Assembly: GCA_017452035.1 (NCBI GenBank)
Contig: JAFTNE010000158.1
Location: 1 to 5,078 of the forward strand
Origin: Clostridia bacterium
Lineage (GTDB): Bacteria; Bacillota; Clostridia; Christensenellales; CAG-314
Reading direction: 5' to 3'
DNA length: 5,078 nucleotides
Shown here: in pieces, positions 1 to 5,078 of the stretch
Layout: each line of letters starts with the position of its first letter
Position numbering within the stretch: position 1 is the stretch's first letter
Notes under the pieces: model-generated
Seen by the model: the letters and a program-made list of their open reading frames with translations, nothing else
The model's database searches: none
Told to the model about the DNA's origin: nothing
Position numbers and translations under genes: made by a program

Positions 1-1003
1 CAAGTACTACTGCTGCACGAGACATGTAACCACAGTCTTCTAGCAATGCAATCAAGAAGTACATTACCATTACCAATGGCAAAAAGCCTACAACGGCAAT
101 TACGCCACCAATGATACCATCAACCAAAATGGCCGATATAACTGGATTGGCGTTTTCTAACAGTCCAGCAACCCACTCTTGGAACATTTCCAAAAGGGGA
201 ACAAGACCAGGGATAAAGGTTTCACCAATCTCCACACCTTCGGCAATCCATGCGCCAAGTGTCGATTGAGAAATGAAGAACACCAAAAACATTACAAGAG
301 CAAAAATAGGCAAACCAAACCACTTGTTTGTCAAAATGGCGTCAATTTTGTCGCCAAAGTTTTTGTCCTTGGTAAGCACTTTGCGCACTTCTACAGTGCT
401 GACAATTTCGTTTACAAAGTCAAAACGTTTACGGTCGGCAAGCTCGACAACCTCCTTGTTTGTAAGGTCGATATCTCCTTGTGTGTAGGGGGCAACTTGC
501 TCACTGCCCACGCAAGAAATTGCCTTTTCAACAAGAGCTTTAAGTCCCTTTTTGGATGTGGAAACAGTTTCAACAATGGGGCAACCAAGTTTTTGAGAAA
601 GAGCAGTTACGTCAATTGTTGTACCCTTTTTGTCGACAACGTCACTTTTGTTGAGTGCTACAACAACGGGGATGCCAAGCTCCAACAGTTGTGTTGTAAA
701 AAACAAACTACGGCTGAGGTTGTCGGCATCGACAATGTTGATGATAACATTTGGGCTTTCCTTTTTTACGTAGTCGCTTGTGATGCTTTCTTCGCTGGTA
801 AATGGCGACATAGAGTAAGCGCCGGGCAAATCCACGGCGATAACTTGGCTTTTGTTTGTGTAGGCTTTTTTGATGGGGTGTTCCTTTTTGTCAACGGTAA
901 CACCTGCCCAGTTGCCCACCTTTTCGTTACGGCCCGTCAAGGCATTGTACATGGTTGTCTTGCCGGAGTTGGGATTGCCTGCAAGGGCAATACGAATGTT
1001 CAT
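1..1003 (-). CDS. feoB: Ferrous iron transport protein B, N-terminal part (3' end outside window)
   Basis: FeoB is the inner-membrane ferrous iron transporter, with a cytosolic GTPase domain fused to a membrane channel. The 334 codons seen here start at an ATG with AAAGGAG about 8 nt upstream. The G-protein motifs are all visible: G1 GNPNSGKTT (residues 9-17), the switch region around VGNWAGVT (29-36), G3 DLPG (58-61) and G4 NKSD (118-121). A weak G5-like VSTSKKG follows at 147-153. The helical spacer domain runs to about residue 225, and the first membrane segment begins with KWFGLPIFALVMF (227-239). The start of the Gate region, with LEDCGYMSRAA (321-331), matches the conserved LEDSGYMARAA of the family. 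Full-length FeoB proteins are about 600-800 residues, so about half is missing, cut off by the window edge and not broken. It lies downstream of feoA in the same direction, with its own iron-box-like palindrome about 50 nt before the start. Identification is secure. Confidence 0.97.
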   Translation of the reverse strand, partial: MNIRIALAGNPNSGKTTMYNALTGRNEKVGNWAGVTVDKKEHPIKKAYTNKSQVIAVDLPGAYSMSPFTSEESITSDYVKKESPNVIINIVDADNLSRSLFFTTQLLELGIPVVVALNKSDVVDKKGTTIDVTALSQKLGCPIVETVSTSKKGLKALVEKAISCVGSEQVAPYTQGDIDLTNKEVVELADRKRFDFVNEIVSTVEVRKVLTKDKNFGDKIDAILTNKWFGLPIFALVMFLVFFISQSTLGAWIAEGVEIGETFIPGLVPLLEMFQEWVAGLLENANPVISAILVDGIIGGVIAVVGFLPLVMVMYFLIALLEDCGYMSRAAVVL

Positions 1004-1052
1004 GTGTTGTTCTCCTTTATGTGAAAAATTAATGAATTATCTACATTTCTCT

Positions 1053-1072
1053 TGGTTAGCAATGGCTAACTA
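1053..1072 (-). promoter_or_regulatory. Candidate iron-box operator upstream of feoB
   Basis: The plus strand reads TGGTTAGCAATGGCTAACTA, an imperfect palindrome with GTTAGC and GCTAAC half-sites around a 4-nt centre. It matches the palindrome before feoA at 17 of 20 positions, and both sit upstream of feo genes. It lies about 50 nt before the feoB start, so repressor bound here could control feoB independently of feoA. A weak minus-strand promoter may overlap it: TTGCTA at 1057-1062 and GATAAT at 1036-1041 with a short 15-bp spacer. That promoter is too poor to call separately. Binding by the neighbouring DtxR-like regulator is inferred from half-site similarity to DtxR boxes. Confidence 0.7.
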
Positions 1073-1196
1073 CAAGGGTAAAAAATTTGGCGACCACTCG
1101 TTGGCCCTTTTGCCCAACAATAGCTGGGTAAATAGTTTTACAAAAATGCCAAGTTGTAAATCAGCCTGCGAATACTGCCGTTGACACACAAATCAA

Positions 1197-1409
1197 CTAC
1201 ACGTTGATGGCTTGTGCAAGTTGGTTGTCGATGTTGTAACGGCTGTCCTTGATGGCAACAATGCAACCACTCTTCATGTGGCGCACTACTGTGATTTTTT
1301 GACCACTGTAGCAACCAAGGGAAAAAAGGAAAGCGTTAAGCTCTTGGTCATTGGTGTTGATGCTTTCAATGATGTACTCTACGCCTTCTTGCGCTTGTTT
1401 GAGATTCAT
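1197..1409 (-). CDS. feoA: Ferrous iron transport protein A (FeoA, SH3-like)
   Basis: This 70-residue protein is a small cytosolic SH3-like partner of FeoB, thought to modulate the transporter. The FeoA pattern is clear across the whole length: an opening GVEYIIESI (residues 9-17), then LGCYSGQKITVV (31-42) corresponding to the family's LGl.pGs.i.vv, then SGCIVAIKDSRYNI (47-60), and a closing LAQAINV corresponding to the usual L...A..I.V. Length is normal for the family (about 70-80). The ATG has AAAAGGAG 7 nt upstream (1417-1424). It is the first gene of the feo cluster, read from a consensus promoter with a candidate iron box across the start of transcription. The 193 bp to feoB is a long gap for an operon and contains a second operator-like site. 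The protein is moderately divergent, but context makes the call firm. Confidence 0.93.
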   Translation of the reverse strand: MNLKQAQEGVEYIIESINTNDQELNAFLFSLGCYSGQKITVVRHMKSGCIVAIKDSRYNIDNQLAQAINV

Positions 1410-1430
1410 AACGTCACTCCTTTTGTATAT

Positions 1431-1450
1431 TGGTTAGCAGTTGCTAACCA
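1431..1450 (-). promoter_or_regulatory. Candidate iron-box operator at the feoA transcription start
   Basis: The plus strand reads TGGTTAGCAGTTGCTAACCA, a palindrome with perfect 9-bp arms around a 2-nt centre. It begins 6 bp downstream of the feoA -10 box, so it covers the expected transcription start, an ideal place for a repressor to block RNA polymerase. It contains GGTTAG and CTAACC, the half-sites of classical DtxR/IdeR iron boxes, and a DtxR-family gene lies just upstream. Unlike the classical box, where these hexamers are 1 bp apart, here they are 6 bp apart. Assignment to the DtxR-like regulator is inference. Confidence 0.8.
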
Positions 1451-1456
1451 CGATAT

Positions 1457-1485
1457 ATTATACGCAATCGAAGTTGTATTGTCAA
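1457..1485 (-). promoter_or_regulatory. feoA(B) promoter, consensus vegetative sigma type
   Basis: On the minus strand TTGACA (1480-1485) is followed by a 17-bp spacer and TATAAT (1457-1462), a perfect consensus match at both boxes. Transcription should start near 1450, inside the palindromic operator, leaving a leader of about 40 nt before feoA. So strong a core promoter suggests high expression when the repressor is off. It may also feed feoB by read-through. Confidence 0.9.
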
Positions 1486-1784
1486 ACGATTTTATGCAAA
1501 AAAACGAAATTTTTTGCTGATTTTTTGCATTGTTTGCTGCCATAATACTTGTTTTGTGGCATTTAGTGGCGCAAATACGGGTGAAATTTGTTGGGGCAAA
1601 AAGCGTAAAGGACGCACAAAAAAACAACATATATGAGTTGCAACAATGGGAGGCCATTTTTTGCTATTTGACAAATTGTGTGCTTGTTTTGGTCGTTTTA
1701 ATGCATTGTTGCTGTCGTACGCTGTCTTTAAAAGTGGGTTACAAAAGATATATCAGCAAATTGCACATATAACACAATTATCGC
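1486..1784. other. AT-rich divergent intergenic region, no gene recognised
   Basis: This 299-bp stretch separates the -35 boxes of the feoA and regulator promoters. Open frames exist on both strands, but none has a credible ribosome binding site or recognisable protein, and the minus-strand ones run into the feoA promoter. It contains A/T-tract inverted repeats at 1494-1530. A TTGACA at 1668-1673 has no -10 box at usable spacing. No further copy of the iron-box palindrome was found here. Confidence 0.6.
1494..1530. repeat. A/T-tract inverted repeat upstream of the feoA promoter
   Basis: ATGCAAAAAA (1494-1503) and TTTTTTGCAT (1521-1530) form perfect 10-bp inverted arms 17 nt apart. An alternative nested hairpin pairs GCAAAAAA (1496-1503) with TTTTTTGC (1510-1517) around a 6-nt loop. 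It begins 8 bp upstream of the feoA -35 box, where A-tracts can act as promoter-enhancing or bent DNA. It could also be chance in AT-rich sequence. Confidence 0.45.
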
Positions 1785-1813
1785 TTGAAAAAATGTTCTA
1801 ATAGTGGTATAAT
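1785..1813 (+). promoter_or_regulatory. Promoter of the DtxR-family regulator gene
   Basis: TTGAAA (1785-1790), a 17-bp spacer and TATAAT (1808-1813) form a near-consensus vegetative promoter. Transcription should start near 1820, about 25 nt before the ATG. No copy of the feo palindrome overlaps it, so the regulator does not appear to control itself through the same kind of site. Confidence 0.88.
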
Positions 1814-1832
1814 TGTTAAAACTTGTTTTCCT

Positions 1833-1838
1833 GGGAGG
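1833..1838 (+). promoter_or_regulatory. Ribosome binding site fixing the regulator start at 1846
   Basis: GGGAGG lies 7 nt before the ATG at 1846. The same frame is open from a TTG at 1813, but that codon overlaps the -10 box and lies upstream of this site, so the longer form cannot be made from this promoter. Confidence 0.85.
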
Positions 1839-1845
1839 GAATTGT

Positions 1846-2220
1846 ATGCCATTGCGCGAATCGGGCCAGATGTATCTTGAGGCAATCTACGTGCTATCGC
1901 AAAAGAATGAAAATATACGCGCCATTGACGTTGGTGCATATTTGGGCTACTCAAAGCCCTCGGTAAGCCGTGCTGTTGGCATCTTGAAACGCCACGACTA
2001 CATTGTGGTGGATGATGATGGCTTTATTGTGATGACGCAAAAGGGCAAGGATTCTGCCGAAAAGGTGTACGAACGCCACACCGTTTTAACAAAAATGCTG
2101 ATGGCGCTTGGCATTGACGAAAAAACTGCCACCGAAGACGCTTGCCGTATGGAACACGTGATTAGCGACCAATCTTTTGATGCCATCAAAAAACACTACA
2201 ACGACTATAAAAACAATTAG
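1846..2220 (+). CDS. DtxR-family metal-dependent (probably iron) transcriptional repressor, short form
   Basis: This 124-residue protein has a winged helix-turn-helix at about residues 5-65 (recognition part YSKPSVSRAVGILKRH, 35-50) and a helical metal-binding and dimerisation domain at about 66-120. By alignment from memory, Met9, Cys100, Glu103 and His104 match DtxR Met10, Cys102, Glu105 and His106; EDACRMEHVISD (97-108) is almost the DtxR sequence. MntR instead has Asp and Glu at the first two positions, so an iron sensor is more likely than a manganese sensor. Of the ancillary site only His78 is clear; DtxR Glu83 and His98 align with Thr82 and Thr96. The C-terminal SH3-like domain of full-length DtxR/IdeR (about 225 residues) is absent, as in MntR-sized proteins. 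It is divergent from feoAB, which carries two candidate operators, so it probably represses feo when iron is plentiful. Family is certain; metal and targets are inferred. Confidence 0.93.
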   Translation: MPLRESGQMYLEAIYVLSQKNENIRAIDVGAYLGYSKPSVSRAVGILKRHDYIVVDDDGFIVMTQKGKDSAEKVYERHTVLTKMLMALGIDEKTATEDACRMEHVISDQSFDAIKKHYNDYKNN

Positions 2221-2430
2221 TTGCAACACAACTGCCAAGTGTGCATTTTGAGGGTTGATAGGTGCAATTTTTGCGCTATGTAAAACTTGTGTAAACTCGT
2301 TGCAAACACAATACATTGCTACCAAAACAAACAAAAAACACACGATAAAATCGTTTACTCAAAAACACAACTACTTTACTAACAAAACACACTGGAATAC
2401 CCCCTTTCTAATAAAATATGTAACAAAATC

Positions 2431-2462
2431 AAACACACCCCAAAAACGTTTGGGGTGTGTTT
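2431..2462 (+). terminator. Bidirectional Rho-independent terminator between regulator and CLC gene
   Basis: Perfect 14-bp arms (AAACACACCCCAAA at 2431-2444 and its complement at 2449-2462) enclose an AACG loop. On the plus strand T-rich sequence follows (TTTGTCGTTTTATTT), ending the regulator transcript about 210 nt after its stop. On the minus strand TTTGATTTTGTT follows, which would end the CLC transcript 31 nt after its stop. It therefore probably serves both convergent genes. The 210 bp between the regulator stop and the hairpin holds nothing recognisable. Confidence 0.92.
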
Positions 2463-2492
2463 TGTCGTTTTATTTAGTGTTATGTTTCGCGT

Positions 2493-3878
2493 TTACGCCT
2501 CAGCTGTGGTTGTGGTATCAACCTGTGGCGCGTTGGGGTCAACGGGGTGAACAACTTCGCCATGGTGCAAATCTACGTGTAATAGCATGTGGTACAAACC
2601 ATCTTTTACAATCAACTTGGAAAGCACTGTTGCAACAACTACGGCTACTGTTGTCATTGCTATCATGGGCAGATAGTTCACAAAGGTGGCAAAAAATTGT
2701 GCTACGGAAATGTTATCTGCAGAGTGTTGAACTGCATACAAAACTGCCGTCAAAAACAGCATGGAAGAGGTAATAGGCGTTTTGTTAACAACCGTAAAAA
2801 TAATTGCCATAGAAATGATGATGACAACTTGGTTGTAATCGGTAGACAAACCAAAAAGCTTGTTGCAGACAAGTGCAACAATTTGTCCACCAATGGCGCC
2901 AAGTGTGAGCATTGGGATTACCACACCACCAGTAACACGGTCGGTACCTGCAAAAATCGTGAGGATAAAACGGAAAGCAAGCAAAGCAATTAGCAACCAT
3001 ACGTTGTTGAAGTGGGTGATTTCCTCAATGATGTGTGCGCCAGAACCCATCCAACCCAAACAAACAAAGTTTAGCACCAAAGCAACTGCAAACAATGCAA
3101 AGCCAAAGTATTTAGACCAAAATTTGTTTTTATTTTTCTCAAACAATGTTTTTGCCAAGGTTAAGCCCTTTGCAAAACCACAGCCCAAAATTACGTTTAC
3201 AACTACCAACATCAAAAATACGTAGAAGTTGTCAAAGGGCAATACGGGTAGTTCGTGCACGTGGAACACGCTGTGGTGGTTAATGAGGCTGGTTACCAAA
3301 AATGCAACAACCATCATGGCAATACCACGAACGAAAAACTTGACGTTGAACTTTTTGAGAGCCTCTTCAAAGATGTAGCAAATACCTGCAAGAGGACTCA
3401 AAACGGCACAACCAAAACCTGTACCAAAGCCCATAACAACGGTATCTTCTTCGCCGGCGTTGATGGCATCCTCTACCATTTCGGCAGTTTTACCACCAAG
3501 TACAACGGATGGGCCTTCGCTACCCAAAGGCAGTCCAACAAAACCTGTCGAAAGGGAGTTTAAAAACATAAGGGGCAGTTCGCTTTTCCAGTCAATATGA
3601 TGGTCATGATGGATGGCATGCTCCATGTAGGGTACACCACTACCACGTACACCTTGGTGACGTTTGATAATAAAGTGGTTAAGCACAGCAAGCACTGCAA
3701 CGGCCAACACCATTGCAACGATAATCCAAGGGTTACGGCTGGAATACATAAACTGCGAACCCTTTACCACGTATTGCATGGCAAGTTGATACAGTCCAAC
3801 AACTGCACCAATAACTGCGCCGATAATGATGCTTTCTAATAGTTCTGGCCAAAATCCCTGAGGTTTTCTTTCTTTCAT
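2493..3878 (-). CDS. CLC-family chloride channel / chloride-proton antiporter
   Basis: This 461-residue integral membrane protein moves chloride or another anion across the membrane. The three CLC pore motifs are in order: GSGVP (79-83, Ser80 matching the anion-coordinating serine of E. coli ClcA), GSEGP (119-123, Glu121 as the gating glutamate; the usual Arg of GREGP is Ser) and GGVVIP (317-322). PLAGICYIFEE (162-172) keeps the paired glutamates where ClcA has its internal proton-transfer Glu203, favouring an antiporter over a channel. The pore tyrosine of ClcA is not obvious; a Phe may occupy that place. There is no CBS or TrkA-C domain, only a tail of about 35 residues. His clusters occur just after the first motif (87-94) and in the tail (430-444). 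The ATG has AGAGGA 7 nt upstream. It is monocistronic, convergent with the regulator gene. Family is certain; ion and mechanism are inferred. Confidence 0.95.
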   Translation of the reverse strand: MKERKPQGFWPELLESIIIGAVIGAVVGLYQLAMQYVVKGSQFMYSSRNPWIIVAMVLAVAVLAVLNHFIIKRHQGVRGSGVPYMEHAIHHDHHIDWKSELPLMFLNSLSTGFVGLPLGSEGPSVVLGGKTAEMVEDAINAGEEDTVVMGFGTGFGCAVLSPLAGICYIFEEALKKFNVKFFVRGIAMMVVAFLVTSLINHHSVFHVHELPVLPFDNFYVFLMLVVVNVILGCGFAKGLTLAKTLFEKNKNKFWSKYFGFALFAVALVLNFVCLGWMGSGAHIIEEITHFNNVWLLIALLAFRFILTIFAGTDRVTGGVVIPMLTLGAIGGQIVALVCNKLFGLSTDYNQVVIIISMAIIFTVVNKTPITSSMLFLTAVLYAVQHSADNISVAQFFATFVNYLPMIAMTTVAVVVATVLSKLIVKDGLYHMLLHVDLHHGEVVHPVDPNAPQVDTTTTAEA

Positions 3879-3907
3879 AGTTTTGTCCTCTGTAAAGTGG
3901 TAATAAC

Positions 3908-3936
3908 ATTGTAATACATATTGAAAAAATTAGCAA
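3908..3936 (-). promoter_or_regulatory. Promoter of the CLC gene
   Basis: On the minus strand TTGCTA (3931-3936), a 17-bp spacer and TACAAT (3908-3913) give a good vegetative promoter about 30 nt before the CLC start. It lies downstream of the terminator of the right-hand gene, so the CLC gene is its own transcription unit. No feo-type palindrome overlaps it. Confidence 0.75.
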
Positions 3937-4010
3937 GTGGTTTACAAACATATAGCATTTTGCGCCAAGACAAAATGACAAGGTAAAACTTTTGAAACGC
4001 TAATACAAAT

Positions 4011-4040
4011 AAAACACCACTGCTTGCTCAGTGGTGTTTT
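4011..4040 (-). terminator. Rho-independent terminator of the flavin-reductase-like gene
   Basis: AAAACACCACTG (4011-4022) and CAGTGGTGTTTT (4029-4040) form a perfect 12-bp stem with a 6-nt loop. On the minus strand it runs into TTTTATTTGT, a proper U-tract; on the plus strand GGGG follows the T run, so it faces the minus strand. It lies about 195 nt after the stop of the gene at 4235. The stretch between (4041-4234) holds no convincing ORF, only weak short hairpins. Confidence 0.88.
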
Positions 4041-4234
4041 GGGGTTATAGTTACTTTTGTTAGACGTCAATAGTATTTTGGCTGGTTGTTTGCGCTTTGT
4101 TTGTTGCAAGCAGTTGTCAACCAAAGCATTTGCATACAACATATCAGCACGTGTTTTGCAATTATTTTATTGCTGTGCATTTTGTGTATGATAACAGCAG
4201 TACCTTTGAGTTGTGTATATTACAACACCGTCAA

Positions 4235-5078
4235 CTATCTTTTTTGTTTACGAATTTTGTTGATAAGGTCAATTTCTGCCTCGTCAATAACAGTGATACC
4301 TTGACTCTTGGCAATGTTTACCATTTGTGTCAAAGCTGCTTTCAAAAATACGCGTGGAATTTTTGTCAACTTGCCACATGCTTTTTCCGTAAAGGTAACT
4401 TCGGGGTCGATACGGCTTGCTGCGTACATAACGGACTTTACGTCACCTTCTTTTGCTTGGATGCCAACGTAGTATGGAGTCTTGTGGCGAGAGCACCAGA
4501 AGTTTTTGCTGTCGCGATAGCCGTAGTCTACTGGAACTGGTGGGAAGAGGCGTGGTTTTGACTCGTCAATGATACCACGATGGTACTTTTCCTTCATCCA
4601 AATTTTGTCAATTTTCAAAATGAAGTGTGCGCCAAACTTGCTTGTGATACCGTTAAAATTGCGATAAGGTGGCTCGTAGCCTTCGAGCTGGCCTGGTTGG
4701 TCAAGATATGCATCCTCCAAGCTGTCGTCCCAAGTACACTCAAAAACTTGGTAGCTTTCGGCAACCATTTGTGGACGGTCTGCGCCCAACTCGGAATCCA
4801 CCAAGGTAAACAAGCAGTCCTTCATTTTTTGCTCTGTGGTGTCACCAGGGAAACCAAGGCGTACAGCCTCTTTGAAGTACTTCTTTTCGTCTGTGATAAA
4901 GTTCAAAGTGCATTTTTTGGTGCGCAAGATGTTTTGTGCAGTGTTGGAGCTGTTGCGAGCCTCCAAAATCATTGCGTAGTAGTCCTTGCCGGCAATGTAG
5001 TAAGGGAAGCAAAGGGAGTATGAACCCAAGTTTGTTTGTCCGTTTTCCGAAACAGTGCTAATCAAAATTGTTGGCATA
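4235..5078 (-). CDS. Flavin-reductase-like split-barrel protein with C-terminal PCP_red-like helical domain (5' end probably outside window)
   Basis: At least 280 residues are encoded. Residues 1-165 look like the FMN-binding split barrel of flavin reductase/flavoredoxin proteins: an opening PTILISTVSENGQTNLGSYS (2-21), then SSNTAQNILRTKKCTLNF (43-60), matching the family's dG..N...S and T..NI..t....vN patterns. Such proteins bind FMN and pass electrons from NAD(P)H or other donors; the substrate here is unknown. Residues 226-276, including KLTKIPRVFLKAAL (236-249) and IAKSQGITVIDEAEIDLI (255-272), resemble the small helical PCP_red domain known from protochlorophyllide reductase subunits. 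The Met at 5077-5075 is two bases from the edge and starts where the first barrel strand is already under way, so translation probably begins upstream, off the window. The gene ends at a terminator at 4011-4040. The barrel assignment is likely; the C-terminal domain is tentative, and both rest on motif memory. Confidence 0.75.
   Translation of the reverse strand, partial: MPTILISTVSENGQTNLGSYSLCFPYYIAGKDYYAMILEARNSSNTAQNILRTKKCTLNFITDEKKYFKEAVRLGFPGDTTEQKMKDCLFTLVDSELGADRPQMVAESYQVFECTWDDSLEDAYLDQPGQLEGYEPPYRNFNGITSKFGAHFILKIDKIWMKEKYHRGIIDESKPRLFPPVPVDYGYRDSKNFWCSRHKTPYYVGIQAKEGDVKSVMYAASRIDPEVTFTEKACGKLTKIPRVFLKAALTQMVNIAKSQGITVIDEAEIDLINKIRKQKR

Noticed and set aside
179..1024. A long plus-strand open frame of 281 codons opposite feoB
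   Set aside because: It lies antisense to a clear FeoB coding frame with intact GTPase motifs, has no ribosome binding site, and its translation is Cys- and Asn-rich with no recognisable domain. It is a shadow frame.
1103..1121. Possible hairpin with GTTGG and CCAAC arms in the feoA-feoB gap
   Set aside because: Only 5 bp pair before a mismatch and there is no U-tract, so it is not a credible terminator or attenuator.
1406..1657. Minus-strand open frames across the feoA promoter
   Set aside because: They run through the consensus promoter, operator and leader of feoA and have no start signals.
1668..1702. A possible extra plus-strand promoter (TTGACA at 1668, TTTAAT at 1697)
   Set aside because: The spacer is 23 bp, far from the usable 16-18 bp.
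1530..1772. An 80-codon plus-strand frame in the feoA-regulator gap
   Set aside because: It begins at TTG with no ribosome binding site and its product resembles nothing I know; the hydrophobic stretch is explained by T-rich DNA.
2342..2354. Small hairpin ACGAT-AAA-ATCGT after the regulator gene
   Set aside because: A 5-bp stem with a 3-nt loop in AT-rich DNA is expected by chance.
2255..2773. A 172-codon plus-strand frame across the terminator and CLC 3' end
   Set aside because: It crosses a strong terminator hairpin, is antisense to the CLC gene and has low-complexity composition.
4041..4120. Possible minus-strand promoters (TTGACA near 4113-4118, TTGACG with TATAAC nearby)
   Set aside because: No -10 box at proper spacing for the first and only 15 bp for the second; both lie just before a terminator and lead to no gene.

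Overview
The window looks like the chromosome of a low-to-mid GC Gram-positive anaerobe, probably a member of the Bacillota (Clostridia). The reasons are textbook vegetative promoters (TTGACA or TTGAAA, 17 bp, TATAAT), strong GGAG-type ribosome binding sites about 7 nt before each start, short U-tailed hairpin terminators, and a Feo ferrous-iron locus beside a short DtxR-family regulator. Genus and species cannot be named from the sequence alone.

Layout, left to right. Positions 1-1003 (minus) hold the first 334 codons of feoB, the ferrous-iron transporter; its 3' end lies off the left edge. Positions 1197-1409 (minus) hold feoA. A consensus promoter and a 20-bp palindrome lie directly upstream of feoA. 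A second, closely related palindrome lies in the 193-bp gap before feoB. After a 299-bp AT-rich gap without a convincing gene, a DtxR-family regulator runs on the plus strand (1846-2220) from its own consensus promoter. It ends at a strong terminator hairpin (2431-2462) shared with a convergent CLC chloride transporter gene (2493-3878, minus), which has its own promoter. At the right edge, a minus-strand gene (4235 to the window end) encodes a flavin-reductase-like split barrel joined to a C-terminal helical segment resembling the PCP_red domain. It has a clear terminator at 4011-4040.

How the parts work together (inference). The DtxR-like protein keeps the Met, Cys, Glu and His residues of the DtxR/IdeR iron-sensing site, and it is transcribed divergently from feoAB. 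The two palindromes share the GGTTAG and CTAACC half-sites of classical DtxR iron boxes, so the likely circuit is that iron-loaded repressor shuts off feoA and feoB. The half-sites are separated by 6 bp rather than the 1 bp of the classical box, and the regulator lacks the usual C-terminal SH3-like domain; these are the most distinctive points in the window. The CLC and flavin-reductase-like genes are separate transcription units with no recognisable iron box, and no functional link to the Feo locus is shown by the sequence. No mobile element, CRISPR array, tRNA or rRNA was seen.
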